In this document: positions 17,996 to 26,254 of the stretch, in pieces
How the letters are laid out: each line of letters begins with the position of its first letter
How positions within the stretch are numbered: the first letter of the stretch is position 1
DNA from: Cohnella sp. SGD-V74
Lineage (GTDB): Bacteria; Bacillota; Bacilli; Paenibacillales; Paenibacillaceae
DNA length: 64,000 bases
Direction: 5' to 3'
Assembly: GCF_003001675.1 (NCBI RefSeq)
Contig: NZ_PVYW01000022.1
Span: forward strand, 93,896 to 157,895
The notes under the pieces: model-generated
The model's input: the letters and a program-made list of their open reading frames with translations, nothing else
Told to the model about the DNA's origin: nothing
Databases searched by the model: none
Position numbers and translations under genes: made by a program

Positions 17996-19651
17996 TTGAT
18001 TCGGATTCTGATCGTCGATGACGAGCCTTATATCGTGGAAGGCATGGTAGGTTTGCTGGAGGAAGCGGAACTGCCTGAGACGGAAATTCGCGGGGCGATC
18101 TCCTCCGGAGAGGCGCTCGAATGGATGGCGCGGACGAAGGTGGACATCGTGCTTTCCGACATTCACATGCCGGGCATGAACGGTCTGGAGCTGCAGAAGC
18201 GGATCTTGCAGCAATGGCCTCGCTGCAAAGTCGTCTTCCTCACCGGGCATAACGAATTTGAATACGCCAAGGAAGCGCTGCGATACGGCGCTTCCGATTA
18301 CATCCTGAAGACCGACGGGGACGATGCGATTCTCGACACGATTCAAAGAACGATGGAGGCTGTCAAGGAGGAAACCGTTCGCGAATCCTACTTGGAATCC
18401 GCGCAAGCGCAGATGCGCAGCGCCTTGCCGTTGCTGCAGAAGGAATATATGCAGGAACTTCTGCGGTCGCCTGCCACGTCGCGAACGGCGCTTGCGGACC
18501 AGTTGACGCGGCTGCAGATTCCTCTAAGCGCGGACGCAGAGGTGCTGGCGGTGCAAGGCCGCATTCTGAATTGGCCCGAACAGATGAATTCGTCGGACCG
18601 AACGCTGATGACGTATGCGATTCGCAATATCGCTATCGAATATTGGGAGACGGGCGCGGAATTGATCTCGCTGGGCATCGAGCAGGAGCGTATGGTGTGG
18701 CTTCTGCAGATCAAGCCGTCTGCGACCGGCGACAACGGGGACAACGAAGCCGCCTGGCGGAGATTGCAGAGCTTCGCCTTCGGGAACCTGGAATCGATTC
18801 AGGCGACTTGCCGCGAGCTGCTTCGTCTGTCCGTCTCCTTCGTCATGGGGGCTAAAGAGACGGCATGGGAGAAGCTTCCCGAGCAGATGGAAGCGTTAAA
18901 TCTAACGTTCCGTCGCAGCTTCGGCATGGGAGACGATTTGCTGCTGAGGGAAAGCGCGGAGCCCGAGCAGAATATGCAGATCTTGAAGGGACTTTCCGTC
19001 CGCGATTCGTCCCTGAAATCGGCTGCGCTCGCCGCCCTGCTCGAAGGCGGGAAGCAGCAGCTCTTCGAACGAACGCTTCACGAATACATGCTCGATCCCG
19101 CCCTCGTGAATGGACCGGAGACGGGCAGAATCGCCGCCTATTATCAATTGGTCGTCATTCTGATGAGCGATCTGAGCAGCGGCAATCTGTTTCAAATCGT
19201 AAGCGAACGAATGGACTTGTCGCGACTCTACAAATACGACGCGCACGATACCTGGGAAGACCGGCTCGACTATTTGACCAAGCTTGCCGACGCGATCTTC
19301 GAGCATCATCGGACAAGGCTGCAGCGGCATAACGACGAATTGGTCGCCAAGCTGAAAGATTACATCGACAGTCATATTTCGGATGATCTCTCCTTGACCC
19401 GTCTCGGAGAAATCGCCTTCTTCAACGCCAGTTACTTGTCGCGCATATTTAAGCAATATTCCGGCATGAACCTGACCGAATACATTATGCAGGTCCGCAT
19501 GAACGAAGCGACGCGGCTGCTGCGGGAGACCGATATGCAGGTTCAGGAAATTACGAAAGCGATCGGTCTCGAATCGGCCGCCTACTTCATTCGCATGTTC
19601 AAGAGAGCGACCCATATGACCCCTCAGCAATATCGGGAATTCAATCAGTAG
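17996..19651 (+). CDS. YesN-type response regulator with AraC DNA-binding domain
   Basis: 551 residues. The receiver domain (1-120) has the acidic pocket VDDE, the phospho-acceptor Asp in VLSDIHMPGMNG and the conserved Lys in ILKTDG. A long middle region follows, and then a C-terminal AraC domain (about 450-548: LTRLGEIAFFNASYLSRIFK, then ITKAIGLESAAYFIRMFK). The start is TTG at 17996, with AAGGAGG 8 bases upstream. It closes the operon with its cognate kinase at 12482 and should activate the importer operon, and perhaps the divergent catabolic operon. Confidence 0.9.
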   Translation: MIRILIVDDEPYIVEGMVGLLEEAELPETEIRGAISSGEALEWMARTKVDIVLSDIHMPGMNGLELQKRILQQWPRCKVVFLTGHNEFEYAKEALRYGASDYILKTDGDDAILDTIQRTMEAVKEETVRESYLESAQAQMRSALPLLQKEYMQELLRSPATSRTALADQLTRLQIPLSADAEVLAVQGRILNWPEQMNSSDRTLMTYAIRNIAIEYWETGAELISLGIEQERMVWLLQIKPSATGDNGDNEAAWRRLQSFAFGNLESIQATCRELLRLSVSFVMGAKETAWEKLPEQMEALNLTFRRSFGMGDDLLLRESAEPEQNMQILKGLSVRDSSLKSAALAALLEGGKQQLFERTLHEYMLDPALVNGPETGRIAAYYQLVVILMSDLSSGNLFQIVSERMDLSRLYKYDAHDTWEDRLDYLTKLADAIFEHHRTRLQRHNDELVAKLKDYIDSHISDDLSLTRLGEIAFFNASYLSRIFKQYSGMNLTEYIMQVRMNEATRLLRETDMQVQEITKAIGLESAAYFIRMFKRATHMTPQQYREFNQ

Positions 19652-19679
19652 ATGAATCCCGAACGGGATGAAGTGAGGG

Positions 19680-20870
19680 CTACACTATCTCGACTCCCGG
19701 CAAACCGTCGGGAAACCGGCTCCAATCTTGAAGCATTTCCCCATCCGTCAGCAGGCAAGCGTCCAATTCCGCAATCAGCCGTTCCCGTTCCAGGTCGATG
19801 CCGATAAACACCACTTTATTGATGCGGTCTCCGTACCGGTCGTCCCAGTTCTCGGCCGCTTCCGGCTCCTCGTTCAGAAGGGCTTCGCGTTCCTCTTGCG
19901 GCAGCGCTGCGATCCAGTACCCCGAAGGCCCGAATTGGATGGAAGGGCCGGCCTGGCTGAGGCTTTGGCCGATGTCGTTGCGGGAGGCCAGCCAGATCAT
20001 GCCTTTGGCGCGAACGACTTCGGGCGGCCATTCCTTCATCCAGCTCGCCAACCGTTCGGGATGAAACGGCTTCTGCCGCTCGTACACGAAAGAGGAGATG
20101 CCGTATTCTTCGGTTTCCGGCGTGTGGACGGGCTTCTCCATTTCCTTGATCCAGCCCGCGGATCGGCTGGCCTCTTCGTAATCGAACAGGCCGGTATTCA
20201 AGATTTCCCGAGGATCGACGCTCCCGTTGACGGTTCGAACCAGCTTCGCCCTTGGCTGCAGCTTGCGAAGCACGCCCTCCAGCTCGTCCAGCTCTTCATC
20301 GGCAAGCTTGTCGCATTTATTCAGCAGCAGCACGTCGCAAAATTCGATCTGATCGATAAGCAGATCGACGACGTCCCGCGTATCGTCCTCCCCTACGGCC
20401 TGATTGCGTTCCAGCAGCGATTCCCCGGAAGAGAAGTCATGCCAGAAACGATACGCGTCGACGACGGTAACCATGCAATCGAGTCGGCACAGCTGCGACA
20501 GATCGATCCCTTGTGCTTCATCGCTGTAGGCGAACGTCTGGGCTACAGGCACAGGCTCGCCTACGCCCGTCGATTCGATCAGAATATAATCGAAGCGATT
20601 TTCCTTGGCCAGCTTCTCCACCTCGACCAGCAAATCCTCGCGCAGCGTGCAGCAGATGCAGCCGTTGGACATCTCCACAAGCTTCTCGTCGATTCGCGAC
20701 AATCCGCCCCCCTCTTTAATCAGCGAAGCGTCGATGTTGACTTCGCTCAGATCGTTGACGATGACGGCGATTTTCAGCCCGTGCCGATGGTTCAGCACGT
20801 GATTGAGCACGGTCGTTTTGCCCGAGCCCAGATACCCGCTCAATACGGTTACCGGAATTTTGTTTGGAGT
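19680..20870 (-). CDS. zagA: ZagA/YciC-type zinc metallochaperone GTPase (copy 1)
   Basis: 396 residues of the COG0523 (CobW-like) group: Walker A GYLGSGKTT, the metal-binding MSNGCICCTL (CxCC), the switch ESTGVGEP, and the guanine-specificity motif NKCD. A C-terminal CobW_C domain follows from about residue 260. Such proteins hand zinc to client enzymes when zinc is short; in B. subtilis YciC/ZagA is repressed by Zur. It is the last gene of a three-gene operon that begins at the paralog at 22638 and is preceded by a Zur box. The ATG at 20870 has AGGGTGG as ribosome site. Confidence 0.88.
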   Translation of the reverse strand, partial: TPNKIPVTVLSGYLGSGKTTVLNHVLNHRHGLKIAVIVNDLSEVNIDASLIKEGGGLSRIDEKLVEMSNGCICCTLREDLLVEVEKLAKENRFDYILIESTGVGEPVPVAQTFAYSDEAQGIDLSQLCRLDCMVTVVDAYRFWHDFSSGESLLERNQAVGEDDTRDVVDLLIDQIEFCDVLLLNKCDKLADEELDELEGVLRKLQPRAKLVRTVNGSVDPREILNTGLFDYEEASRSAGWIKEMEKPVHTPETEEYGISSFVYERQKPFHPERLASWMKEWPPEVVRAKGMIWLASRNDIGQSLSQAGPSIQFGPSGYWIAALPQEEREALLNEEPEAAENWDDRYGDRINKVVFIGIDLERERLIAELDACLLTDGEMLQDWSRFPDGLPGVEIV

Positions 20871-20875
20871 CATTT

Positions 20876-21352
20876 TTACCACCCTTTTCTTTGATAGAAC
20901 CGTTCGGCGGCCCGCTGCAGCAGCAAGCAAAACGAACGGTTATGACCGATGTAGAAGGAGGACAAATCGTATCGGCCGCGCGAGGCCTCGAACGTGACCA
21001 GCAGGCGGTGCCGCATTTCCCGCATCGCAAGGCGCACGAATCGATCCGCCTGCTCCGATGCGAACAGCGTCATATACGCATACAGCGAATGATCCTCCGG
21101 CTCGTCGAGAACGCTGACCCCGGCGCAGGAAAACTCGGTTTGGACGTTCATCCTCTTCAGCAGCGCTAACGCGCCGAGAAGCTCGGCATCCACTTCGATG
21201 TTTCCCAAATGCGCCGTTTGCTTGGCTCTTCTTCGGAGCTTGGTTCGCTCCAGCCAGCTCTCCAACTCCGCTTCCCTTCGCTTCCAGCTTTCCGCCGAAT
21301 GAACGCTGATCACCTTTTCCGCATCGTTGTCGATGCCGGCGACATAGGCCAC
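20876..21352 (-). CDS. Uncharacterised protein between two zinc GTPase genes
   Basis: About 158 residues, mostly helical and charged, with no family that I recognise. A basic N-terminal region (WLERTKLRRRAKQTAHLGNI) is followed by a well-composed core, MNVQTEFSCAGVSVLDEPED, and a Tyr/Ser/Phe-rich tail ending near GRYDLSSFYIGHNRSFC. Two cysteines lie far apart, so there is no obvious zinc site. The GTG at 21352 was chosen because AGAGGGGGAGG precedes it; an ATG at 21412 would add an Arg-rich extension with a poor ribosome site. It ends 5 bases before zagA copy 1 and starts about 75 bases after copy 2, so it belongs to the same Zur-controlled operon and may act in zinc sparing. Confidence 0.65.
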   Translation of the reverse strand: MAYVAGIDNDAEKVISVHSAESWKRREAELESWLERTKLRRRAKQTAHLGNIEVDAELLGALALLKRMNVQTEFSCAGVSVLDEPEDHSLYAYMTLFASEQADRFVRLAMREMRHRLLVTFEASRGRYDLSSFYIGHNRSFCLLLQRAAERFYQRKGW

Positions 21353-21426
21353 GAGGCCTCCCCCTCTCCGGGCAAACGAGCGCCGCAGGTGATAAGGCAG
21401 CCTGCGGCGCATGTCCCTGTTCCGTT

Positions 21427-22638
21427 TTATTGAAATGTCGGCAGCGGGTCGTTGAACAGCCGCCAGTTGCCCTTCATCTCGGATTCCGTCAACAGCGCCT
21501 CATCCAGACTGCGCGTAATGTTCTCCCTGTCCAGTCCGACGCCGATCAACACCAGCTTGGTCACACGATCTCCCCACTCGTCGTCCCAGTCGGGAGATTT
21601 GGGAAAATCATGCTCGCTGCCGAAATAAAGGCGCTTCTCGTCGTCGCTCAGCGCGGCCACCCATAATCCGGCAGGAGACATCTGACGGGATGCCCCGGCT
21701 TGGCTGAACGAGATCGCCATGCTGTTGCGGGTAGCTACCCACATGATCCCCTTCGACCGTACGACCTCTTTAGGCCAGTCGCCGAGCCAGGTCAGCAAAC
21801 GTTCAGGATGAAACGGGATTTTACGCGAGTACACGAACGACGAGATCCCGTATTCCTCGGTTTCCGGCGTATGGTGGTCCTTCTGCAGCTCCTGAATCCA
21901 TCCGGCGGAGCGGCTGGCCTCTTCGAAATCGAACAGATGCGTATTGAGAATGTCCTTAGGATCGACTTTGCCGTGGCTCGTACGGATGATTCTCGCTCGC
22001 GGCTGAAGTCCTCTCAGCGCCGTCTCCAATTGATCGAGCTCGGCTTCGCCGACCATATCGCATTTATTGATGACGAGCACGTCGCAAAATTCGACCTGAT
22101 CGGTCAGCAGGTGCACGACGCCTCTCGCATCGCCCTCTCCGGCTTCCTGATTCCGGTCTCTGAGCGTATCCCGAGTGTTGAAATCCTGCCAGAAGTGATA
22201 CGCGTCCACTACCGTTACCATGCAGTCGAGACGGGTAAGCTTGGATAAATCGATGCCCTGCTCTTCGTCGACGTAAGTGAAGGTTTGAGCGACCGGCAGC
22301 GGCTCTCCGACTCCGGTCGATTCGATCAGAATGTAATCGAACCGTTTCTCCTTCGCCAGCCGCTCTACTTCCTGAAGCAGGTCGTCGCGCAGCGTGCAGC
22401 AGATACAGCCGTTCGACATTTCCACCAGCTTTTCGTCCGTGCGGCTCAGCCCTCCCCCGTCCCGAACGAGATCGGCATCGATATTGACCTCGCTCAGATC
22501 GTTGACGATGACCGCGACCTTCAGGCCTTCCCTGTTATTGAGCACATGGTTCAAAATCGTCGTCTTGCCTGCGCCCAGATAGCCGCTCAGCACCGTAACC
22601 GGAATTTTTTGCTCCTCTTCCTTCGTCAATACGCTCAT
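21427..22638 (-). CDS. zagA: ZagA/YciC-type zinc metallochaperone GTPase (copy 2)
   Basis: 403 residues, closely similar to the copy ending at 19680 over the whole length: GYLGAGKTT, MSNGCICCTL, ESTGVGEP, NKCD, and a CobW_C region with the shared HTPETEEYGISSFVY. This copy is first in the operon and lies next to the Zur box at 22729-22743. The difference between the copies is mainly in the last 100 residues, so they may serve different clients. The start codon is preceded by AGAAGGAG. Confidence 0.88.
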   Translation of the reverse strand: MSVLTKEEEQKIPVTVLSGYLGAGKTTILNHVLNNREGLKVAVIVNDLSEVNIDADLVRDGGGLSRTDEKLVEMSNGCICCTLRDDLLQEVERLAKEKRFDYILIESTGVGEPLPVAQTFTYVDEEQGIDLSKLTRLDCMVTVVDAYHFWQDFNTRDTLRDRNQEAGEGDARGVVHLLTDQVEFCDVLVINKCDMVGEAELDQLETALRGLQPRARIIRTSHGKVDPKDILNTHLFDFEEASRSAGWIQELQKDHHTPETEEYGISSFVYSRKIPFHPERLLTWLGDWPKEVVRSKGIMWVATRNSMAISFSQAGASRQMSPAGLWVAALSDDEKRLYFGSEHDFPKSPDWDDEWGDRVTKLVLIGVGLDRENITRSLDEALLTESEMKGNWRLFNDPLPTFQ

Positions 22639-22728
22639 CTTTTTTCCGCTCCTTCTTAGGCCAATCTAGATAACGGATTTCGTTGGCCATCGCGAAAGTT
22701 TCGATAACCCGCACCGCTCTGATTTATG

Positions 22729-22743
22729 CGTAATTTTTACGAT
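22729..22743 (-). promoter_or_regulatory. Zur box upstream of the zagA operon
   Basis: TCGTAAAAATTACGC on the minus strand matches the Bacillus Zur consensus TCGTAATNATTACGA at 13 of 15 positions, with A/T-rich flanks. It lies about 90 bases upstream of the start at 22638. Confidence 0.75.
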
Positions 22744-22749
22744 TATCAG

Positions 22750-23001
22750 TCAAGAAAACTGCCGCTTCATCTCTTCGATGCAGTCCCGGCTCACCATTTT
22801 CCCTCGAAAATAAACCAGATTTTCCGAGCTTCCCGTGAAAATGCACGTAGGTTCATACTTGCGAAGCATGATCCGCTCTCCGTCCACGAAGATTTCAATC
22901 GGATCCTTCTCCCCGATGCCCATCGTACGGCGCAATTCGATCGGGAGGACGATTCTCCCCAATTCGTCGACTTTGCGGACGATGCCTGTCGCTTTCATCA
23001 T
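22750..23001 (-). CDS. AbrB/SpoVT-family transition-state type regulator
   Basis: 83 residues, the usual length of AbrB/Abh. The N-terminal swapped-hairpin DNA-binding domain is clear (MKATGIVRKVDELGRIVLPI, then ELRRTMGIGEKDPIEIF). A C-terminal oligomerisation segment follows. GAGGAGGAG precedes the ATG. It is 26 bases downstream of the AAA+ gene and probably the last gene of that operon. The targets cannot be told from sequence. Confidence 0.9.
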   Translation of the reverse strand: MMKATGIVRKVDELGRIVLPIELRRTMGIGEKDPIEIFVDGERIMLRKYEPTCIFTGSSENLVYFRGKMVSRDCIEEMKRQFS

Positions 23002-23027
23002 GCGCTGCTCCTCCTCTGGCGATTCTC

Positions 23028-23867
23028 TTACGGCGCTCCGGCGTTCGCGTACTCTCTGCTGCCGGTCGCTCGGGGCTTGTATTCGGTAAAAGCGGTCTCA
23101 ATATGCGCCTGAAGCAGCGGACTGTCCTCGATGATCGCTTTGCGCTTCGCTTTAAGGATAATCTGCTCCATATCCGCAAAGCTGCACCCGGCGAGCAGCT
23201 CCGAAGCCGCTCGATGAACGGTTCCCCGACTCTCGAAAGCTCCGATCAACAGCGAAATGAACTCGTTGCGGCTGGCTTCCTCCGGCATGCCGTACGTCAT
23301 TTTCGTATCGAAACGGCGCCAGACGGCATGATCCAGCTCCTCCTCCAAATTCGTCGCGGCTACGAAAACGCTGTCCCCTTCGAATTCGTCCAGACACTGC
23401 AGCAGCGTGTTCACCGCTCTGGCCATTTCCTTGACTTCGTCGTTGTTCTCCCGGGTCCTGGCCACCGCGTCGAACTCATCCAGAAACAGTACGCAGGGCG
23501 AGCCTTTGGCGTAATCGAATATTTTGCGAATGTTGCTTCCCGTCTCTCCCAGATGGCTGTGAATGATCGCGTCGAGCCGAACCAAGATGAGCGGCAGCTC
23601 GAGCCGGGCTGCCAGATAGAAGGCGGTCAGCGTCTTGCCGGTGCCCGGCGGGCCGAACATGACGACTTTGTTGGGAATCGGCACATCGTATTGCTCGAAT
23701 TTGTCCTTCATGCCGAGAATCGTAATAAACTCCTCGACGATTTGCCGGTTAACCGGCGGCAGAACAATACGTTTGACCTTCCTTGCGCATTCTTTAACCT
23801 CGTAGTAGGTGCCCATGTCGATGCCCTTGGACCGGGGGAGGCGCAGATTTGCTTTGTTTTTGCTCAT
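23028..23867 (-). CDS. AAA+ ATPase (spastin/FtsH-like single domain)
   Basis: 279 residues with one AAA+ module: Walker A FGPPGTGKT near residue 75, Walker B CVLFLDEFD near 125, a sensor-1-like VAATNLEEEL, an arginine-finger region HAVWRRFDTKM, and a C-terminal lid. There is no protease or membrane segment, so it probably works as an unfoldase or remodelling factor on an unknown partner. It is preceded by the DUF3024 gene (12 bases) and followed by the AbrB gene. AAGGAG precedes the ATG. Confidence 0.85.
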   Translation of the reverse strand: MSKNKANLRLPRSKGIDMGTYYEVKECARKVKRIVLPPVNRQIVEEFITILGMKDKFEQYDVPIPNKVVMFGPPGTGKTLTAFYLAARLELPLILVRLDAIIHSHLGETGSNIRKIFDYAKGSPCVLFLDEFDAVARTRENNDEVKEMARAVNTLLQCLDEFEGDSVFVAATNLEEELDHAVWRRFDTKMTYGMPEEASRNEFISLLIGAFESRGTVHRAASELLAGCSFADMEQIILKAKRKAIIEDSPLLQAHIETAFTEYKPRATGSREYANAGAP

Positions 23868-23881
23868 TCTTGAGAAGCTCC

Positions 23882-24229
23882 TTAATTAATCAATGCCGGG
23901 GAAGTCCAGAAAACCCCCTCCCGGTCCAGCTCTACTCGCTCCAGCTGACGCTCGAAGTCGGGACACGGCGTTATCGAAGGAACCAAACTCCACTCGCCGT
24001 CGTCATCCAGCGCATAGACGCTCCATATGCCCCGTTCGAGACGAAATTGCGCGATTGCCGTACGGGTCCATTGCCGGCTGCCGTAATCCGGTCGCTCCTC
24101 CGACAAGGTGAGCCGATCGCCGTCCCATGCGTATTTTAAGCGAACGGACGCACGAACCTCCCGAGGGACCTTCAAATCGATATATCCATCCAAAAGCTTC
24201 CCGAGTCTTCGGATCGTAAACGGGTCCAT
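23882..24229 (-). CDS. DUF3024 family protein
   Basis: 115 residues. The pattern of a helical N-terminus (FTIRRLGKLLDGYIDLKVP) and then a beta-sheet core with LSEERPDY, IAQFRLERGIWSVY and PCPDFERQLERVELD is that of DUF3024 proteins, whose function is unknown. The ATG at 24229 was chosen for the MDPFTIRR opening and GAGGTG at a spacing of 8. It is the first gene of a likely three-gene operon with the AAA+ and AbrB genes. Confidence 0.75.
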   Translation of the reverse strand: MDPFTIRRLGKLLDGYIDLKVPREVRASVRLKYAWDGDRLTLSEERPDYGSRQWTRTAIAQFRLERGIWSVYALDDDGEWSLVPSITPCPDFERQLERVELDREGVFWTSPALIN

Positions 24230-24321
24230 CCCTCTTTCACCTCGTCCTGTGCGAATACAAATCCGCAACGCCGAAACGGCGTCCTATTAAGACGACCGAT
24301 TCGGCATTCGGCGACTGCGTT

Positions 24322-25413
24322 CTACTCGTTCAACGCCTTCTTCAAAGCTTCCAGATTGCTTCTCATAATAGCGATATAGTCCTGGTTGTTGCCGACTTCC
24401 TCTTCCGTCAGTCCTTCGAGCGGATTAAGCACATCCGTCCGGGCGCCCAGTTCGTCCGCCACCGTCTGTGCCACCTTCGGATCGACCAGCGTCTCGAAGA
24501 AGATCGTCTTGACTTGGTGCTCCTTGGCGAATTCCACGATTTCCGCCATTTCGTTCGGGGACGGCTCCTGATCGGGAGACAGCCCCGAAATCGGAAGCTG
24601 CGTAAGTCCGTAGCGCTTGGCGAGATAGCCGAATGCCGCGTGCTGCGTCACGAACTCCTTGCGTTTGGCGCCGCCCAGCTCCGTCTTGAACGCCTCGTCC
24701 AGTTCCTGCAGCTTGGCGATATACGCGTCGGCGTTTTTCTTGTAATCGTCCTTGCGGTCCGGATCGGCCTTCGCGAAGGCGTCGGCGATCGCAGCAACCT
24801 GCTGTTGGGCCAGCACCGGATCGAGCCATACGTGCGGATCGAGCACATGCTCGTGTTCATCCGCGTGTTCGTCTCCATGCTCGTCGGCATGCTCGTCTTC
24901 GTCCGCATGTTCATCTGCATGTTCATCTGCGTGTTCTTCTTCGTCAGCATGCTCATCCGCGTGTTCTTCTTCATGTCCGTGCTCATGCTCGTGCGGCAGG
25001 CCTTCCATCAGCTCGATGCCCTCGCTCGCCTTCACGACGATCCGCTTGTCGCTCGCCGCGCTTGCCAGCGCGTCTTCGACCCATTCCTCTACGAGTCCGT
25101 TGTACACGAAAATATCGGCTTCCTTCACTTTGACCATGTCCTGCGGCGAAGGCTCCCAATCGTGCGGCTCCGTTCCCGGAGGAACGAGCGCGACGACGTC
25201 GGCGTATTCCCCTCCCACCTGCTTGCTGAACTCGTACATCGGATAAAAAGTCGTGACGACTTTCAGCTTGGCGGCTTCCGCGGCGCTCGCGCTGCCCGAA
25301 GGCTCCGCGCTGCCCGACGCCGTGCCGGTCGGCTGATCGTTCTTGCTGCAGCCCGCCAGCGCCAAAGCCAATCCCGCTATCAATACGATCGATGTCTTAA
25401 ATCCTTTTTTCAC
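24322..25413 (-). CDS. znuA: Zinc-binding lipoprotein of the ZnuABC/AdcABC importer
   Basis: 363 residues. A lipoprotein signal peptide ends in ALAGC (Cys at 22). The cluster A-I binding fold follows, with probable zinc ligands His in PPGTEPHDWEPS, His in LDPHVWLDP and His in VTQHAAFGYL. Between the first two lies a long His/Asp/Glu-rich loop (about residues 140-190), made largely of repeats of HADE, longer than in many homologues and suited to capturing scarce zinc. It is the last gene of znuCBA, behind a Zur box. Confidence 0.92.
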   Translation of the reverse strand: MKKGFKTSIVLIAGLALALAGCSKNDQPTGTASGSAEPSGSASAAEAAKLKVVTTFYPMYEFSKQVGGEYADVVALVPPGTEPHDWEPSPQDMVKVKEADIFVYNGLVEEWVEDALASAASDKRIVVKASEGIELMEGLPHEHEHGHEEEHADEHADEEEHADEHADEHADEDEHADEHGDEHADEHEHVLDPHVWLDPVLAQQQVAAIADAFAKADPDRKDDYKKNADAYIAKLQELDEAFKTELGGAKRKEFVTQHAAFGYLAKRYGLTQLPISGLSPDQEPSPNEMAEIVEFAKEHQVKTIFFETLVDPKVAQTVADELGARTDVLNPLEGLTEEEVGNNQDYIAIMRSNLEALKKALNE

Positions 25414-25441
25414 CGTTATTTTTCCTCCCGAAATCCGATAT

Positions 25442-26254
25442 TCATAGAAGTTTCCTGATTTTATAGGTCGCTTTCCTTATTCCGATTCCCGCAATGAGGA
25501 GCACCAACAGTACGAAAGCGATCGTTCCCCCAGGAGGCGTGCTCAACTGATAAGAGGCCGCCAGGCCGGAAAATACGCCCGCCAATCCGATGCCCATGGA
25601 GATAACCAATGCCGCGGCGAAGCTCGGAGCGATCCGAATCGCCAGCGCTGCGGGAAGCACAATAAGGGAAGAGACGAGAAGCACCCCGACGATCGGAATG
25701 CTGGCCGCGACGATCATTCCGGTAATGACGCTGAAGCCGAGCGAGATCCACTTGACCGGGAGCCCGTTCGTCTTCGCCGTCTCCTCGTCGAACGTCATCT
25801 GGTACAGCGGTCTGCGCATGAAATAAAAAAACGCGCCTCCAACCAAGGCTACCGCGCCCATAAGAAGCAGTTCGGTCCGGTTCACGGCTACGACAGAACC
25901 GAATAAGTAAGAGGTGAAGCTTTTGTTGGTCGCGCGGGCAAGGCTCATCAAGATCACCGCGGTTGACAGCCCGCCGACCATAATAATGGCGACGGACATC
26001 TCGCTGTAGGTTTTGTAGGCTCTTCGCACGTATTCCACCGCGACGGCCCCCGCTACGGCGGCAATAAACCCCGTCAAGGTCGGGTCGATATGAAGATATA
26101 TTCCTGCAGCTACGCCGGCGAGCGATACGTGCGACAGCATATCCGCCATTAACGCCTGCCTGCGAAGCATCAGATAAACTCCCAAAGCCGAAGCGATGAG
26201 CGCGATTATCCCACCGGCGCAAAATGCCCGCTGCATGAAGTCGTAGTGCAGCAT
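25442..26254 (-). CDS. znuB: Zinc ABC transporter permease
   Basis: 270 residues with about eight hydrophobic segments and the ABC-3 family pattern (LMLRRQALMADMLSHVSLAG near the N-terminus, STPPGGTIAFVLLVLLI near the end). The ATG at 26254 was chosen as the start of the conserved membrane protein; the frame upstream merely overlaps znuC. The gene overlaps the end of znuC by 49 bases, which points to translational coupling. Confidence 0.92.
   Translation of the reverse strand: MLHYDFMQRAFCAGGIIALIASALGVYLMLRRQALMADMLSHVSLAGVAAGIYLHIDPTLTGFIAAVAGAVAVEYVRRAYKTYSEMSVAIIMVGGLSTAVILMSLARATNKSFTSYLFGSVVAVNRTELLLMGAVALVGGAFFYFMRRPLYQMTFDEETAKTNGLPVKWISLGFSVITGMIVAASIPIVGVLLVSSLIVLPAALAIRIAPSFAAALVISMGIGLAGVFSGLAASYQLSTPPGGTIAFVLLVLLIAGIGIRKATYKIRKLL

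Noticed and set aside
19652..19679. A small palindrome ATCCCG-AA-CGGGAT after the YesN gene as a terminator
   Set aside because: The loop is only two bases and no T-run follows; too weak to call.
24514..25458. A 314-residue plus-strand frame opposite znuA
   Set aside because: It is the mirror of the His-rich zinc protein, rich in Val/Arg/Met runs; no ribosome site.
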